A stretch of DNA of 7,776 nt from an uncultured Chitinophagaceae bacterium (GTDB lineage Bacteria; Bacteroidota; Bacteroidia; Chitinophagales; Chitinophagaceae): assembly GCA_946479005.1 (NCBI GenBank), contig CAMLEM010000071.1, positions 1-7,776 of the forward strand. The letters run 5' to 3'. Shown here piece by piece: positions 1-6,185 of this stretch. Position 1 is the stretch's first letter. Every line of letters begins with the position of its first letter. The translations under genes were made by a program, and so were the position numbers. A model generated the notes under the pieces. That model made no database searches, was not told the origin of the DNA, and saw only the letters and a program-made list of their open reading frames with translations.

Positions 1-669
1 GACTTTAAAGTAACAGGTACCCGCGAAGGGATCTGTGGTGTACAGATGGACATCAAAGTGGATGGCCTGAGTATGGATGTGATGCGCCAGGCGCTGGAGC
101 AGGCCCGCAAAGGACGGCTGCATATCCTGGAAGCGATGTATGCCACCATTCCTGAAGCGCGCAATGACGTGAAGCCGCACGCACCAAGAATGGTGAAGCT
201 GTTCATCGAGAAAGAATTCATTGGCGCCGTGATCGGGCCTGGTGGAAAAGTGATCCAGGAGATACAGAGAGAAACAGGAACCACGATCAACCTCGAAGAG
301 GTGAACAATCGCGGAGAAGTGAGCATTTTCAGTACCAATAAAGAAGGAGTGGAAAAAGCAGTGGCCTGGATCAAGGGTATCGTTGCGGTTCCGCAGGTGG
401 GGGATGTTTACGAATCAACCGTTAAGTCCATTATGCCTTTTGGCGCCTTCGTCGAATTCCTACCCGGCAAACAGGGGCTGGTGCATATCAGTGAAGTGAG
501 CTGGAAACGCCTTGAAACCCTGGAAGGCGTGTTGAAAGAAGGCGACAGGGTAAAAGTGAAGCTGATCGGAACAGATCCTAAATCCGGCAAATTCAAATTG
601 TCCCGCAAGGTGCTGATCCCGAAACCGGATCAGAAACCCAGGGAAGAGCAGACGCCGGACCGCCAGTGA
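1..669 (+). CDS. pnp: Polynucleotide phosphorylase, C-terminal part (5' truncated by window)
   Basis: PNPase is a phosphate-dependent 3'-5' exoribonuclease and RNA-tailing enzyme, active as a trimer in the cytoplasm and often part of an RNA degradosome. The reading frame is open from base 1; the first codons read [20 protein letters not shown], typical of the end of the second RNase PH core domain, so the ATG at 46 is internal. A KH domain follows, with its GxxG loop (GPGG, bases 235-246) in the context [16 protein letters not shown]. An S1 RNA-binding domain starts near base 397 ([21 protein letters not shown], then [10 protein letters not shown]). The protein ends in a short charged tail ([15 protein letters not shown]). 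About 222 codons are present of the roughly 700 usual for the family. An intrinsic terminator lies 19 bases after the stop codon, so pnp appears to end its transcription unit. The identification is firm; only the upstream part is unseen. Confidence 0.97.
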   Translation, partial: DFKVTGTREGICGVQMDIKVDGLSMDVMRQALEQARKGRLHILEAMYATIPEARNDVKPHAPRMVKLFIEKEFIGAVIGPGGKVIQEIQRETGTTINLEEVNNRGEVSIFSTNKEGVEKAVAWIKGIVAVPQVGDVYESTVKSIMPFGAFVEFLPGKQGLVHISEVSWKRLETLEGVLKEGDRVKVKLIGTDPKSGKFKLSRKVLIPKPDQKPREEQTPDRQ

Positions 670-688
670 TCTTTTTTATCAATTAATA

Positions 689-724
689 CGACCGGGGATG
701 GAAACATCTTCGGTCGCTTTTTTT
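689..724 (+). terminator. Intrinsic terminator after pnp
   Basis: The stem is 12 bp: CGACCGGGGATG (689-700) pairs with CATCTTCGGTCG (705-716), with two internal G-U wobbles (bases 695-696 with 709-710). The loop is the stable tetraloop GAAA (701-704). One C is followed by seven T residues (718-724). This is a textbook rho-independent terminator. It ends exactly at the base before the prmA start codon at 725. Confidence 0.9.
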
Positions 725-1537
725 ATGGATCACATACAAATTACATTTTCGCAATTGCAGCCGGAACAACAGGAGTTGCTTATCGCTCATTTGTCGGAAG
801 CGGGTTACGAGGGTTTTGAAGAGAAAGAAAAGGAATTGATCGCCTATATACCCGAAACTTCCTTTGATGAGGTACTGTTGAATGAGCTTTGTTTCAAATA
901 CCAGCTCGAAGTGAGCCGTGAGCATATTCCCGACCAGAATTGGAATGCCGTGTGGGAGGCTAATTTTTCTCCCGTGGTCATTGAAGATTTCGCCGGCATA
1001 CGCGCAGACTTCCACGAACCTGTCAAAGGGGTCAGGCATGAGATCATTATCACTCCAAAAATGAGTTTCGGTACGGGGCATCACGCCACTACGGAAATGA
1101 TGGTGCTTCAACTCCGGGAACTGGATCCCGCGGGAAAAAAAGCGCTGGACTTCGGTACGGGAACTGGAATCCTGGCCATCCTTTGTGAAAAAATGGGAGC
1201 AGCTTCCGTCCTGGCCATTGACAACGACGACTGGAGCATTGAGAATGCGCGGGAGAATATATTGCGAAATCAATGCAGCCGCATTGCCCTGGAGAAAGGT
1301 GATAAACCAGGCACCGGTTCCGGTTTCGATATCATCCTGGCAAATATCAACAAGCACATCATCTTAGAACAGTTTCCTGACCTGGTGGAGAGAATGGGAA
1401 AGGGCGCTGTGTTGGTACTTAGCGGGCTTTTAAAGGAGGATGAAAAGGAGATCATCCGCCTGGGGGAGGAGTTTGCACTTAGAAAGATAAATGTTTATAT
1501 GAAAGGCAATTGGATCTCAGTACGTTTCGAACGTTGA
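725..1537 (+). CDS. prmA: Ribosomal protein L11 methyltransferase
   Basis: PrmA is a cytoplasmic SAM-dependent enzyme that trimethylates ribosomal protein L11. The product is 270 residues. The family signature PKMSFGTGHHATT is at residues 111-123. The SAM-binding motif I LDFGTGTGIL is at 141-150, an acidic residue after the next strand (AIDNDD) is near 164-169, and the catalytic-loop motif ILANINKHIIL is around 213-223. The N-terminal 80 residues form the substrate-recognition region, ending in the family-like DQNWNAVWEANFSP. An in-frame ATG at 698 would give nine more residues, but it lies inside the stem of the pnp terminator. The ATG at 725 gives the expected N-terminus (MDHIQITFSQL), so I chose 725. 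No Shine-Dalgarno sequence is possible in the T-tract just upstream. No clear promoter was found between pnp and prmA, so expression may rely on readthrough or on an unrecognised start site. Confidence 0.94.
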   Translation: MDHIQITFSQLQPEQQELLIAHLSEAGYEGFEEKEKELIAYIPETSFDEVLLNELCFKYQLEVSREHIPDQNWNAVWEANFSPVVIEDFAGIRADFHEPVKGVRHEIIITPKMSFGTGHHATTEMMVLQLRELDPAGKKALDFGTGTGILAILCEKMGAASVLAIDNDDWSIENARENILRNQCSRIALEKGDKPGTGSGFDIILANINKHIILEQFPDLVERMGKGAVLVLSGLLKEDEKEIIRLGEEFALRKINVYMKGNWISVRFER

Positions 1538-1585
1538 CAGAGATTTTTAACGCCTTTCAAATATGCTCAACCCGGCTTTTTATGC

Positions 1586-1593
1586 TATTTTTG
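1586..1593 (+). promoter_or_regulatory. Bacteroidetes-type -7 promoter element upstream of plsY
   Basis: TATTTTTG matches the Bacteroidetes sigma-ABfr consensus TAnnTTTG. It sits 42 bases before the plsY start codon, predicting a transcript start near 1597-1600. A good -33 TTTG box is not visible at the expected distance. The surrounding 17 bases (1584-1600) match the element upstream of the 147-residue gene (3284-3300) at 15 of 17 positions, which strengthens the call. Confidence 0.65.
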
Positions 1594-1598
1594 CAGTC

Positions 1599-1614
1599 CC
1601 TGTCTAACGGCAGG
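1599..1614 (+). other. Small hairpin at predicted 5' end of plsY mRNA
   Basis: CCTGTC (1599-1604) pairs with GGCAGG (1609-1614) through one T-G wobble around a TAAC loop, giving a 6-bp stem. It falls at or within a few bases of the predicted transcript start. It is followed by AGTTTT but not by a proper T-tract, so it is better read as a 5'-end leader hairpin that could protect the mRNA than as a terminator. The function is inferred. Confidence 0.35.
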
Positions 1615-1635
1615 AGTTTTGCAACGCTTGGTTAA

Positions 1636-2301
1636 ATGAACGAGATCCTCCTGATTATTTTAGCTTACCTGATTGGCAGCATTCCCACTTCGGTTTGGGT
1701 TAGCAATCATTTCTTCGATATAGACATTCGGGATTACGGAAGTGGCAATCCCGGTGCCACAAACACTTACCGTGTGCTGGGCCCGAAATGGGGTACACTG
1801 GTGATGGTGATCGATATGCTCAAGGGTGTCATTGCGGTCAAACTGGCCTTTTTACTTCCGGAGTATGCAGACAGTGAAGTGAATCTTCAGAACCTGCAGA
1901 CAGGCCTGGGCCTGGCTGCCGTCATAGGGCATATCTTTCCCATATGGGCGGACTTTAGGGGAGGAAAAGGAGTGGCTACCCTATTTGGACTGGTGCTGGG
2001 GATTTCCCCCTGGACGGCCTTGAGCTGCGTGGGTATCTTTATGTTGGTGCTGTACCTGACCCGCTTTGTTTCACTCAGTTCCATATTGGCCAGCATAGCC
2101 TTCCCTGTGTTCATACTTGTGATCTTTAATGTGGACAATCCCATTTACAGGGTCTTTGCCATCACTGTAGCCCTGCTTGTGCTTCTCACTCACCAGAAAA
2201 ATATCGGCCGCCTCCTGCGGGGCGACGAAAGCAAGGTGCCCATTCTCAGGAACCGCGACCGCAGGCGGGAAAGACGAAAGCAGGCCCGCCATTCAGATTA
2301 A
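1636..2301 (+). CDS. plsY: Glycerol-3-phosphate acyltransferase (acyl-phosphate dependent)
   Basis: PlsY is an integral inner-membrane enzyme that transfers the acyl group from acyl-phosphate (made by PlsX) to glycerol-3-phosphate, giving lysophosphatidate, the first committed step of phospholipid synthesis. The 221-residue product carries all the family motifs. These are GSIPTS (14-19), the glycine-rich GSGNPGATN (35-43), GHIFPIW (98-104) followed by GGKGVAT (109-115), and a C-terminal THQKNIGRLLRGDESK (185-200). Hydrophobic segments fit a multi-pass protein: residues about 3-20, 53-74, 88-104, 113-140, 146-165 and 171-185. The C-terminal tail is very basic (RNRDRRRERRKQARHSD), which suits a cytoplasmic end. 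Length is slightly above the usual 200 or so residues because of this tail and a short insert near 76-87. It appears to have its own promoter 42 bases upstream. Confidence 0.95.
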   Translation: MNEILLIILAYLIGSIPTSVWVSNHFFDIDIRDYGSGNPGATNTYRVLGPKWGTLVMVIDMLKGVIAVKLAFLLPEYADSEVNLQNLQTGLGLAAVIGHIFPIWADFRGGKGVATLFGLVLGISPWTALSCVGIFMLVLYLTRFVSLSSILASIAFPVFILVIFNVDNPIYRVFAITVALLVLLTHQKNIGRLLRGDESKVPILRNRDRRRERRKQARHSD

Positions 2302-2353
2302 TTTTTTTCGTCATTTATTGTGGTAAATTCGTGTATCCGGTTTTTTGGTACAA

Positions 2354-2386
2354 TGATTGAAAATTTTTCTCCATTAAAATCAATCA
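2354..2386 (+). other. Inverted repeat directly before the M48 protease start codon
   Basis: TGATTGA (2354-2360) is perfectly complementary to TCAATCA (2380-2386), separated by 19 AT-rich bases. The right arm ends one base before the ATG at 2388, so an RNA hairpin here would cover the ribosome-binding region. As DNA it could equally be an operator. The spacer is long and AT-rich, so the dyad could be chance. Confidence 0.3.
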
Positions 2387-2387
2387 G

Positions 2388-3200
2388 ATGACACGTATCA
2401 TTTCTTCGTTTTTCATAATTACATCGTTTGTGATCGGCTGTTCAACCAACCCGATCACCAATCGTTCCCAATTCAAACTGGTTCCTGAGGCGGAATTGAT
2501 GGCGATGGCTCAGACTGAATACACCAGTTTCCTTTCGCAGAACAGGGTGGTGGCACCTTCTGCAAACAGGGATGCGGAAATGGTCAGGAGAGTGGGACAG
2601 CGGATCACCAATGCGGTTGAAAATTATTATCGTCAACAGGGACTGCAGGACCAACTGGCGGGGTACAAATGGGAATATAACCTCATACAGGATAACGCGG
2701 CCAATGCCTGGTGTATGCCAGGGGGCAAGATCGTAGTGTACACAGGCCTATTGCCGATCACCCAGAACGAAGCGGCCCTGGCTGCCGTGATCGGTCACGA
2801 GGTCAGCCACGCGATCTTTAATCACGGAAATGAACGGATGAGCCAGGGACTCCTTCAACAGTTGGGCGGGGTGGCGCTCTCAGTGGCTTTGGCCAATAAA
2901 CCGGCACAAACTCAGAACCTCTTTCTGAATGCTTACGGGATCGGCAGTAACGTTGGTGTAATGCTTCCTTTTGCCCGAAAGCACGAGTTGGAGGCCGACA
3001 GGTACGGGCTCTGGTGGATGGCGATGGCGGGCTATAATCCCCGTGAGGCCCTGGGTCTTTGGGATCGGATGGAAGCTGCCAGCAATGGCGCCCGACCCCC
3101 CGAATTTCTTAGCACACACCCCTCCGAAGGACGCAGAAGAGAACAGTTGAACAAGTATATGAACGAAGCGCTCCAGTTTTATCAGCCAATGGGTAAATAA
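2388..3200 (+). CDS. M48 family zinc metalloprotease, lipoprotein
   Basis: This is a predicted envelope zinc endopeptidase of the LoiP/BepA-like branch of peptidase family M48, which in other bacteria degrades misfolded envelope proteins. The 270-residue product starts with a lipoprotein signal peptide (MTRIISSFFIITSFVIGC) whose lipobox VIGC gives a lipidated Cys at residue 18. The zinc motif HEVSH is at 137-141, with catalytic Glu138. The third-ligand motif ExxxD is E200 to D204 (in KHELEADRYG). A downstream STHPSEGRR (242-250) carries the His244-Pro pair common in this family. No TPR or PDZ domain follows, so it is a minimal catalytic-domain lipoprotein. The residues after Cys18 (STNP) show no evident surface-export signal, so the protein probably faces the periplasm from a membrane. 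It is followed by its own terminator. A promoter was not confidently located; a weak match, TAAATTCG, is at 2324-2331. Confidence 0.92.
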   Translation: MTRIISSFFIITSFVIGCSTNPITNRSQFKLVPEAELMAMAQTEYTSFLSQNRVVAPSANRDAEMVRRVGQRITNAVENYYRQQGLQDQLAGYKWEYNLIQDNAANAWCMPGGKIVVYTGLLPITQNEAALAAVIGHEVSHAIFNHGNERMSQGLLQQLGGVALSVALANKPAQTQNLFLNAYGIGSNVGVMLPFARKHELEADRYGLWWMAMAGYNPREALGLWDRMEAASNGARPPEFLSTHPSEGRRREQLNKYMNEALQFYQPMGK

Positions 3201-3219
3201 TTAAAAATGAACATTTTAT

Positions 3220-3251
3220 AACCCCTGACCCGCTCCTGGCAGGGGTTTTTT
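3220..3251 (+). terminator. Intrinsic terminator after the M48 protease gene
   Basis: AACCCCTG (3220-3227) pairs with CAGGGGTT (3240-3247) around a 12-base loop. The T run covers 3246-3251, so its first two bases overlap the stem. The structure begins 19 bases after the stop codon and separates the protease gene from the next promoter at 3286. Confidence 0.8.
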
Positions 3252-3285
3252 AATGGGTTTTCCACATATTTCCGCGTAAAAACGC

Positions 3286-3293
3286 TATCTTTG
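3286..3293 (+). promoter_or_regulatory. Bacteroidetes-type -7 promoter element upstream of the 147-residue gene
   Basis: TATCTTTG matches TAnnTTTG exactly and lies between the upstream terminator and the next gene. It predicts a transcript start near 3297-3300 and a leader of about 65 bases. No clear -33 TTTG box is seen. The extended core GCTATCTTTGCACTCCC (3284-3300) is almost the same as the one ahead of plsY. Confidence 0.7.
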
Positions 3294-3313
3294 CACTCCC
3301 CCATTTGAGAACG

Positions 3314-3341
3314 CTGCCAGGGACGGACTAAGATCTGGCAG
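3314..3341 (+). other. Leader hairpin before the 147-residue gene
   Basis: CTGCCAG (3314-3320) is perfectly complementary to CTGGCAG (3335-3341) with a 14-base loop. It lies inside the predicted 5' untranslated region and ends 24 bases before the start codon at 3366. There is no T-tract after it, so it is not a terminator. It could affect mRNA stability or translation; I recognise no known riboswitch or protein-binding leader. Confidence 0.4.
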
Positions 3342-3365
3342 AAACCCTTAAACTTGTTACCAGGT

Positions 3366-3809
3366 ATGTCACAAACGCTGTTTGAAAAATTACAACTGGA
3401 AGACGAAAAGAATCTCTTAATCCAGGGTTTGCCTTCCTCGATCGAGAAACAGTTTAACAAGCTATCATTCGCAAAGAACATGACTCCCCTGCTGAAAAGC
3501 AGGAAGATCGATTTTGCGCTTGTTTTCGCCGTCAGCGAGAACCAGCTCAATGGGATCCTCACGGATGTGATGCCTTCCCTGAAGGAAAAGTCGAAGTTTT
3601 GGGTGGCTTATCCCAAAAGCACCTCCAAGATCGTGACCGACCTCAACCGCGAGCGAAGCTGGAACCGTCTCACCTGCGATGGCTATGAGAGCATCGAAAG
3701 GGTGGAACTCGACCACGTTTGGAGCGCGATGCGTTTTGTAAAGGGAGAGGATACCCGTTCGAACGGGACAACCACCCGCAAACGCGAAGCGGCTTCTATG
3801 GCCGATTAA
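3366..3809 (+). CDS. Conserved hypothetical protein, 147 residues
   Basis: I cannot assign a function. The product is a small soluble protein with no signal peptide or membrane segment. It has an N-terminal SQTLFEKLQLEDEKNLLIQGLP, a central hydrophobic strand (IDFALVFAV), and a C-terminal half with FWVAYPKSTSKIVTDLNRE followed by DHVWSAMRFVKG. The pattern of 'WVAYPK, TD, R, W, L, G, WSAxRF' recalls small uncharacterised bacterial proteins of a similar size, sometimes annotated as DUF3052-like. That link is from memory and tentative. The last 20 residues are polar and probably disordered. A TTG at 3354 would add four residues (MLPG), but the ATG at 3366 gives a more natural start and was chosen. 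The gene is monocistronic by its signals: its own promoter, leader hairpin and strong terminator. No catalytic motif is visible. Confidence 0.8.
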   Translation: MSQTLFEKLQLEDEKNLLIQGLPSSIEKQFNKLSFAKNMTPLLKSRKIDFALVFAVSENQLNGILTDVMPSLKEKSKFWVAYPKSTSKIVTDLNRERSWNRLTCDGYESIERVELDHVWSAMRFVKGEDTRSNGTTTRKREAASMAD

Positions 3810-3835
3810 GAGCCACACCTGCTTAAATGAATTCC

Positions 3836-3862
3836 AGGTCTGCTTTGGCAGACCTTTTTTTT
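3836..3862 (+). terminator. Intrinsic terminator before dnaG
   Basis: AGGTCTGC (3836-3843) pairs perfectly with GCAGACCT (3848-3855) around a TTTG tetraloop. A run of eight T residues follows (3855-3862). It ends the 147-residue gene's transcript and lies only 21 bases before the dnaG start codon, leaving little room for a separate dnaG promoter. Confidence 0.9.
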
Positions 3863-3883
3863 GTCCGAAATTGAGCGCCCGCG

Positions 3884-5917
3884 ATGATCTCACAGAATAC
3901 GATACAGCAGATACTCAGCAAGCTCGACATCCTGGATGTAATAGGCGGTTTTGTGAAATTGAAAAGGAGAGGGGCCAATTACCTGGGCCTTTGTCCCTTT
4001 CATAATGAAAAGACCCCCTCGTTCACGGTTTCCCCCTCGAAAGAGATCTACAAATGTTTCGGCTGCGGTAAAAGTGGCAATACGATCAGCTTCATTATGG
4101 AGCACGAGAAGTATAGCTACGTGGAGGCTTTGAAATGGCTGGCCAATAAATACGGCGTGGAGATCGAGGAAACTTTTCGCTCCGATGAAGACAGGCAGAA
4201 CCGCCTGAACGCCGAGAGCCTGTTCATCGTGAATGAATTTGCAAGGGATTTCTTCAGCCGTGCTTTGTTTGAAACGGAAGAAGGCCGGGATGTGGGCTTG
4301 TCTTATTTCCGGGAGAGAGGATTCCGCGAGGAGATCATCCGAAAATTCCAGCTGGGCTATTCCCCCGAACAGCGCGATGCATTCACGAAAGAGGCTTTAC
4401 AAAAACAATACAGTGCCGAACTGCTGGTCAAGACCGGGCTTGTAGCGAACCGCAATGACCAACTGGTGGATAATTACCGGGGAAGGGTGATCTTCCCGGT
4501 GCATAACAGCAGTGGTAAAGTGGTGGGTTTTGGCGCCAGGATCCTGAAAACAAATGAAAAGGCGCCGAAGTACATCAATACGCCTGAGAACGAGATCTAT
4601 GTAAAGAGCAAGATACTCTACGGTTCATATTTCGCAAGGCAGGCCATTGATAAGGCCGAAGAATGCCTGCTGGTGGAAGGTTATACGGACGTGGTTTCCC
4701 TGCACCAGGCGGGGATAGAGAACGTAGTGGCTTCGGGCGGCACTTCTTTAACGGTTGACCAGCTTAGACTGGTAAAAAAATACACCAATAATCTCACGAT
4801 CATTTACGATGGCGATTCGGCTGGCGTAAAGGCTGCTTTGAGGGGACTTGATCTCGCGCTGGAAGAAGGACTGAATGTAAAGCTGGTGCTGATCCCCGAC
4901 AACGAGGATCCCGACAGCTATGTCAATAAGATCGGCGCTTCGCGGTTCATTGAATTCATCCAGCAGAACAAAAAGGATTTCATCTTATTCCAGCTGGAAG
5001 TGGCCTTGCAGGATGCAGGATCCGATTCCAAAAAGAAATCGGAAGTGGTGAACCGGATGGCGGAAACCATTTCCAGGATCAACAAAGCCGAAGATTTCAC
5101 GCGGCAGCAGGATTATATCAAGCAATGCGCAGAGATCCTGAAGATCGATGAGGGAGGAATGCACGCCCTGGTGAATAAATTCATTCGCGACCGCATCGTT
5201 ACGATGGAGCGACGGCTCCCGGCAGAGGAAGCGAGGGTGCACGAGGAAAATGCGCGCCAGGCACAAACCACAGATTACGATGACAGCACTTTCACTCTCC
5301 TGTTCAAAGATGATCTTCAGGAGCGTGAGATCGCCAGGGTACTGATCGAATTCGGCGACCGGATGTGGACGGAACAGAAACGGGTGGCCGAATACATCCT
5401 GGATGAAATGGTGGATGAGACCCTGATCGATAATAAAGATGTACTGAACCTGCTCAAAGCTATTCGGGAGCAGCTCAGCCAGGACCCCGCCGGCCTGGAC
5501 AAGAATTTTTTCGTTTATCATCCTGATCCGCAGCTGAGCAGCTTTGCGGTGTCGCTGCTGAATATGCCTTACGAAGAAAGCGATCACTGGCGAAGGGAGT
5601 TCAGCCAGTCACACGGGTACCAGCAAAAGCTTTTCGAGAAGTCTTACGAAGGATTCATTGAATCGCTTAAACCCGGCAATGAAGAGAATCTTTTGCAGTA
5701 TTTAAAAATGGATGAAGATCGTACACCGGAAGAGATCGATTCCGCCTTGAATTACCTGAAGCTCCGTAAAGTGAAACGTATGCTCCTCGAAAATCAGCTG
5801 GACCTGGAAAAGCAGCATTCGGAAGAAGAGCTCAAGGTCCTTTTTCAAACCCACCAATATCTCAAGGCTATGGAGATCGAGTTGGCGAAAAAGACGGAAG
5901 CGGTGGTCATCCGCTGA
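3884..5917 (+). CDS. dnaG: DNA primase
   Basis: DnaG makes the RNA primers for leading- and lagging-strand DNA synthesis and works with the replicative helicase DnaB at the fork. The 677-residue product has the full domain order. The N-terminal CHC2 zinc-binding domain has ligands C37, H40, C58 and C61 (CPFH at 37-40 and CFGC at 58-61). The RNA polymerase core has the conserved basic stretch YRGRVIFPVHNSSGKVVGFGAR at 198-219. The Toprim catalytic fold has EGYTD (265-269, metal-binding Glu265) and DGDSAG (309-314). A long helical C-terminal region (about 440-677), expected to bind DnaB, is less conserved and rich in charged residues. Length is a little above the 600 or so common elsewhere, the extra being in this C-terminal region. 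The start gives the typical MISQNTIQQILSKLDILDVI. It begins 21 bases after an intrinsic terminator and no Shine-Dalgarno is evident. Confidence 0.97.
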   Translation: MISQNTIQQILSKLDILDVIGGFVKLKRRGANYLGLCPFHNEKTPSFTVSPSKEIYKCFGCGKSGNTISFIMEHEKYSYVEALKWLANKYGVEIEETFRSDEDRQNRLNAESLFIVNEFARDFFSRALFETEEGRDVGLSYFRERGFREEIIRKFQLGYSPEQRDAFTKEALQKQYSAELLVKTGLVANRNDQLVDNYRGRVIFPVHNSSGKVVGFGARILKTNEKAPKYINTPENEIYVKSKILYGSYFARQAIDKAEECLLVEGYTDVVSLHQAGIENVVASGGTSLTVDQLRLVKKYTNNLTIIYDGDSAGVKAALRGLDLALEEGLNVKLVLIPDNEDPDSYVNKIGASRFIEFIQQNKKDFILFQLEVALQDAGSDSKKKSEVVNRMAETISRINKAEDFTRQQDYIKQCAEILKIDEGGMHALVNKFIRDRIVTMERRLPAEEARVHEENARQAQTTDYDDSTFTLLFKDDLQEREIARVLIEFGDRMWTEQKRVAEYILDEMVDETLIDNKDVLNLLKAIREQLSQDPAGLDKNFFVYHPDPQLSSFAVSLLNMPYEESDHWRREFSQSHGYQQKLFEKSYEGFIESLKPGNEENLLQYLKMDEDRTPEEIDSALNYLKLRKVKRMLLENQLDLEKQHSEEELKVLFQTHQYLKAMEIELAKKTEAVVIR

Positions 5918-6011
5918 TCCCCCGGACCTAGGGCGCAGGTAAAATAAATCAGGTTCAACCGGTTAGATGGCTTCCTAAAACGGACATAACGACCCCTGAT
6001 CATCTCCCTTC

Positions 6012-6025
6012 CTGATGTGCATCAG
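6012..6025. promoter_or_regulatory. Possible CRP/FNR-type operator (CTGAT-N4-ATCAG)
   Basis: CTGATGTGCATCAG is a 14-base dyad whose core TGAT-N4-ATCA has the form recognised by FNR-like members of the CRP/FNR family (consensus TTGAT-N4-ATCAA), with C and G at the outermost positions instead of T and A. Its centre (6018.5) is about 41 bases upstream of the start predicted from the -7 element at 6048-6055, the usual class II activator position. The regulator is unknown and the assignment is inferred from pattern and spacing alone. Confidence 0.35.
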
Positions 6026-6055
6026 TTTGGGTACAAAAAATATGGAGTACTCTTG
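6026..6055 (+). promoter_or_regulatory. Candidate Bacteroidetes promoter upstream of the coiled-coil gene
   Basis: A -33 box TTTG (6026-6029) is followed after 18 bases by TACTCTTG (6048-6055), one mismatch from TAnnTTTG. The spacing is close to that expected for the Bacteroidetes primary sigma factor. The predicted start near 6059 would leave a leader of about 125 bases before the ATG at 6186. Confidence 0.45.
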
Positions 6056-6185
6056 GTGAAGTTAGAAAATGGGAGTAAATTACTATTACTGACAACCTCC
6101 CTTCTCTACTGATTCGCACCCAGGGCACCTGTTCACCTTAAGCAGGAAGTTCTTTTCATTTCTTCATCTTTAAAATTTAAATGCC

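Larger units (their letters stand above)
5918..6185. other. Intergenic region between dnaG and the coiled-coil gene
   Basis: I see no convincing coding sequence here on either strand. No clear terminator follows dnaG: there is a short C-rich/G-rich stretch around 5918-5933 but no T-tract. The notable content is a 14-base dyad at 6012-6025 that abuts a TTTG box (6026-6029) and a near-consensus -7 element (6048-6055). The final 20 bases before the start codon at 6186 are strongly AT-rich. A five-codon frame starting at ATG 6181 overlaps the start of the next gene and is probably meaningless. Confidence 0.5.

Noticed and set aside
698..724. Upstream ATG giving prmA nine extra residues
   Set aside because: The codon lies inside the terminator stem, and the extra residues (METSSVAFF) are encoded by the stem and T-tract. 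The ATG at 725 gives the expected N-terminus.
683..1357. Long open frame of 224 codons on the minus strand opposite prmA
   Set aside because: It lies fully antisense to prmA, whose motifs are clear. Its translation shows no recognisable domain and it also runs back over the pnp terminator. It is a shadow frame.
2264..2308. Possible terminator after plsY: GGCGGG (2264-2269) with CCCGCC (2285-2290), then a T run at 2302-2308
   Set aside because: Eleven bases separate the stem from the T run, and the stem is within the coding sequence of the basic tail. This is too loose for an intrinsic terminator.
2306..2331. Possible promoter for the M48 gene (TAAATTCG at 2324-2331)
   Set aside because: The -7 element has one mismatch to TAnnTTTG, and the only upstream TTTCG is too close (about 13 bases). 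It is too weak to list as a feature.
4985..5587. 200-codon minus-strand frame inside dnaG
   Set aside because: It is antisense to the C-terminal part of primase and has no domain-like features. The dnaG frame is intact and explains the region.
5918..5940. C-rich then G-rich stretch just after dnaG as a terminator
   Set aside because: Only about three base pairs form cleanly and no T-tract follows.
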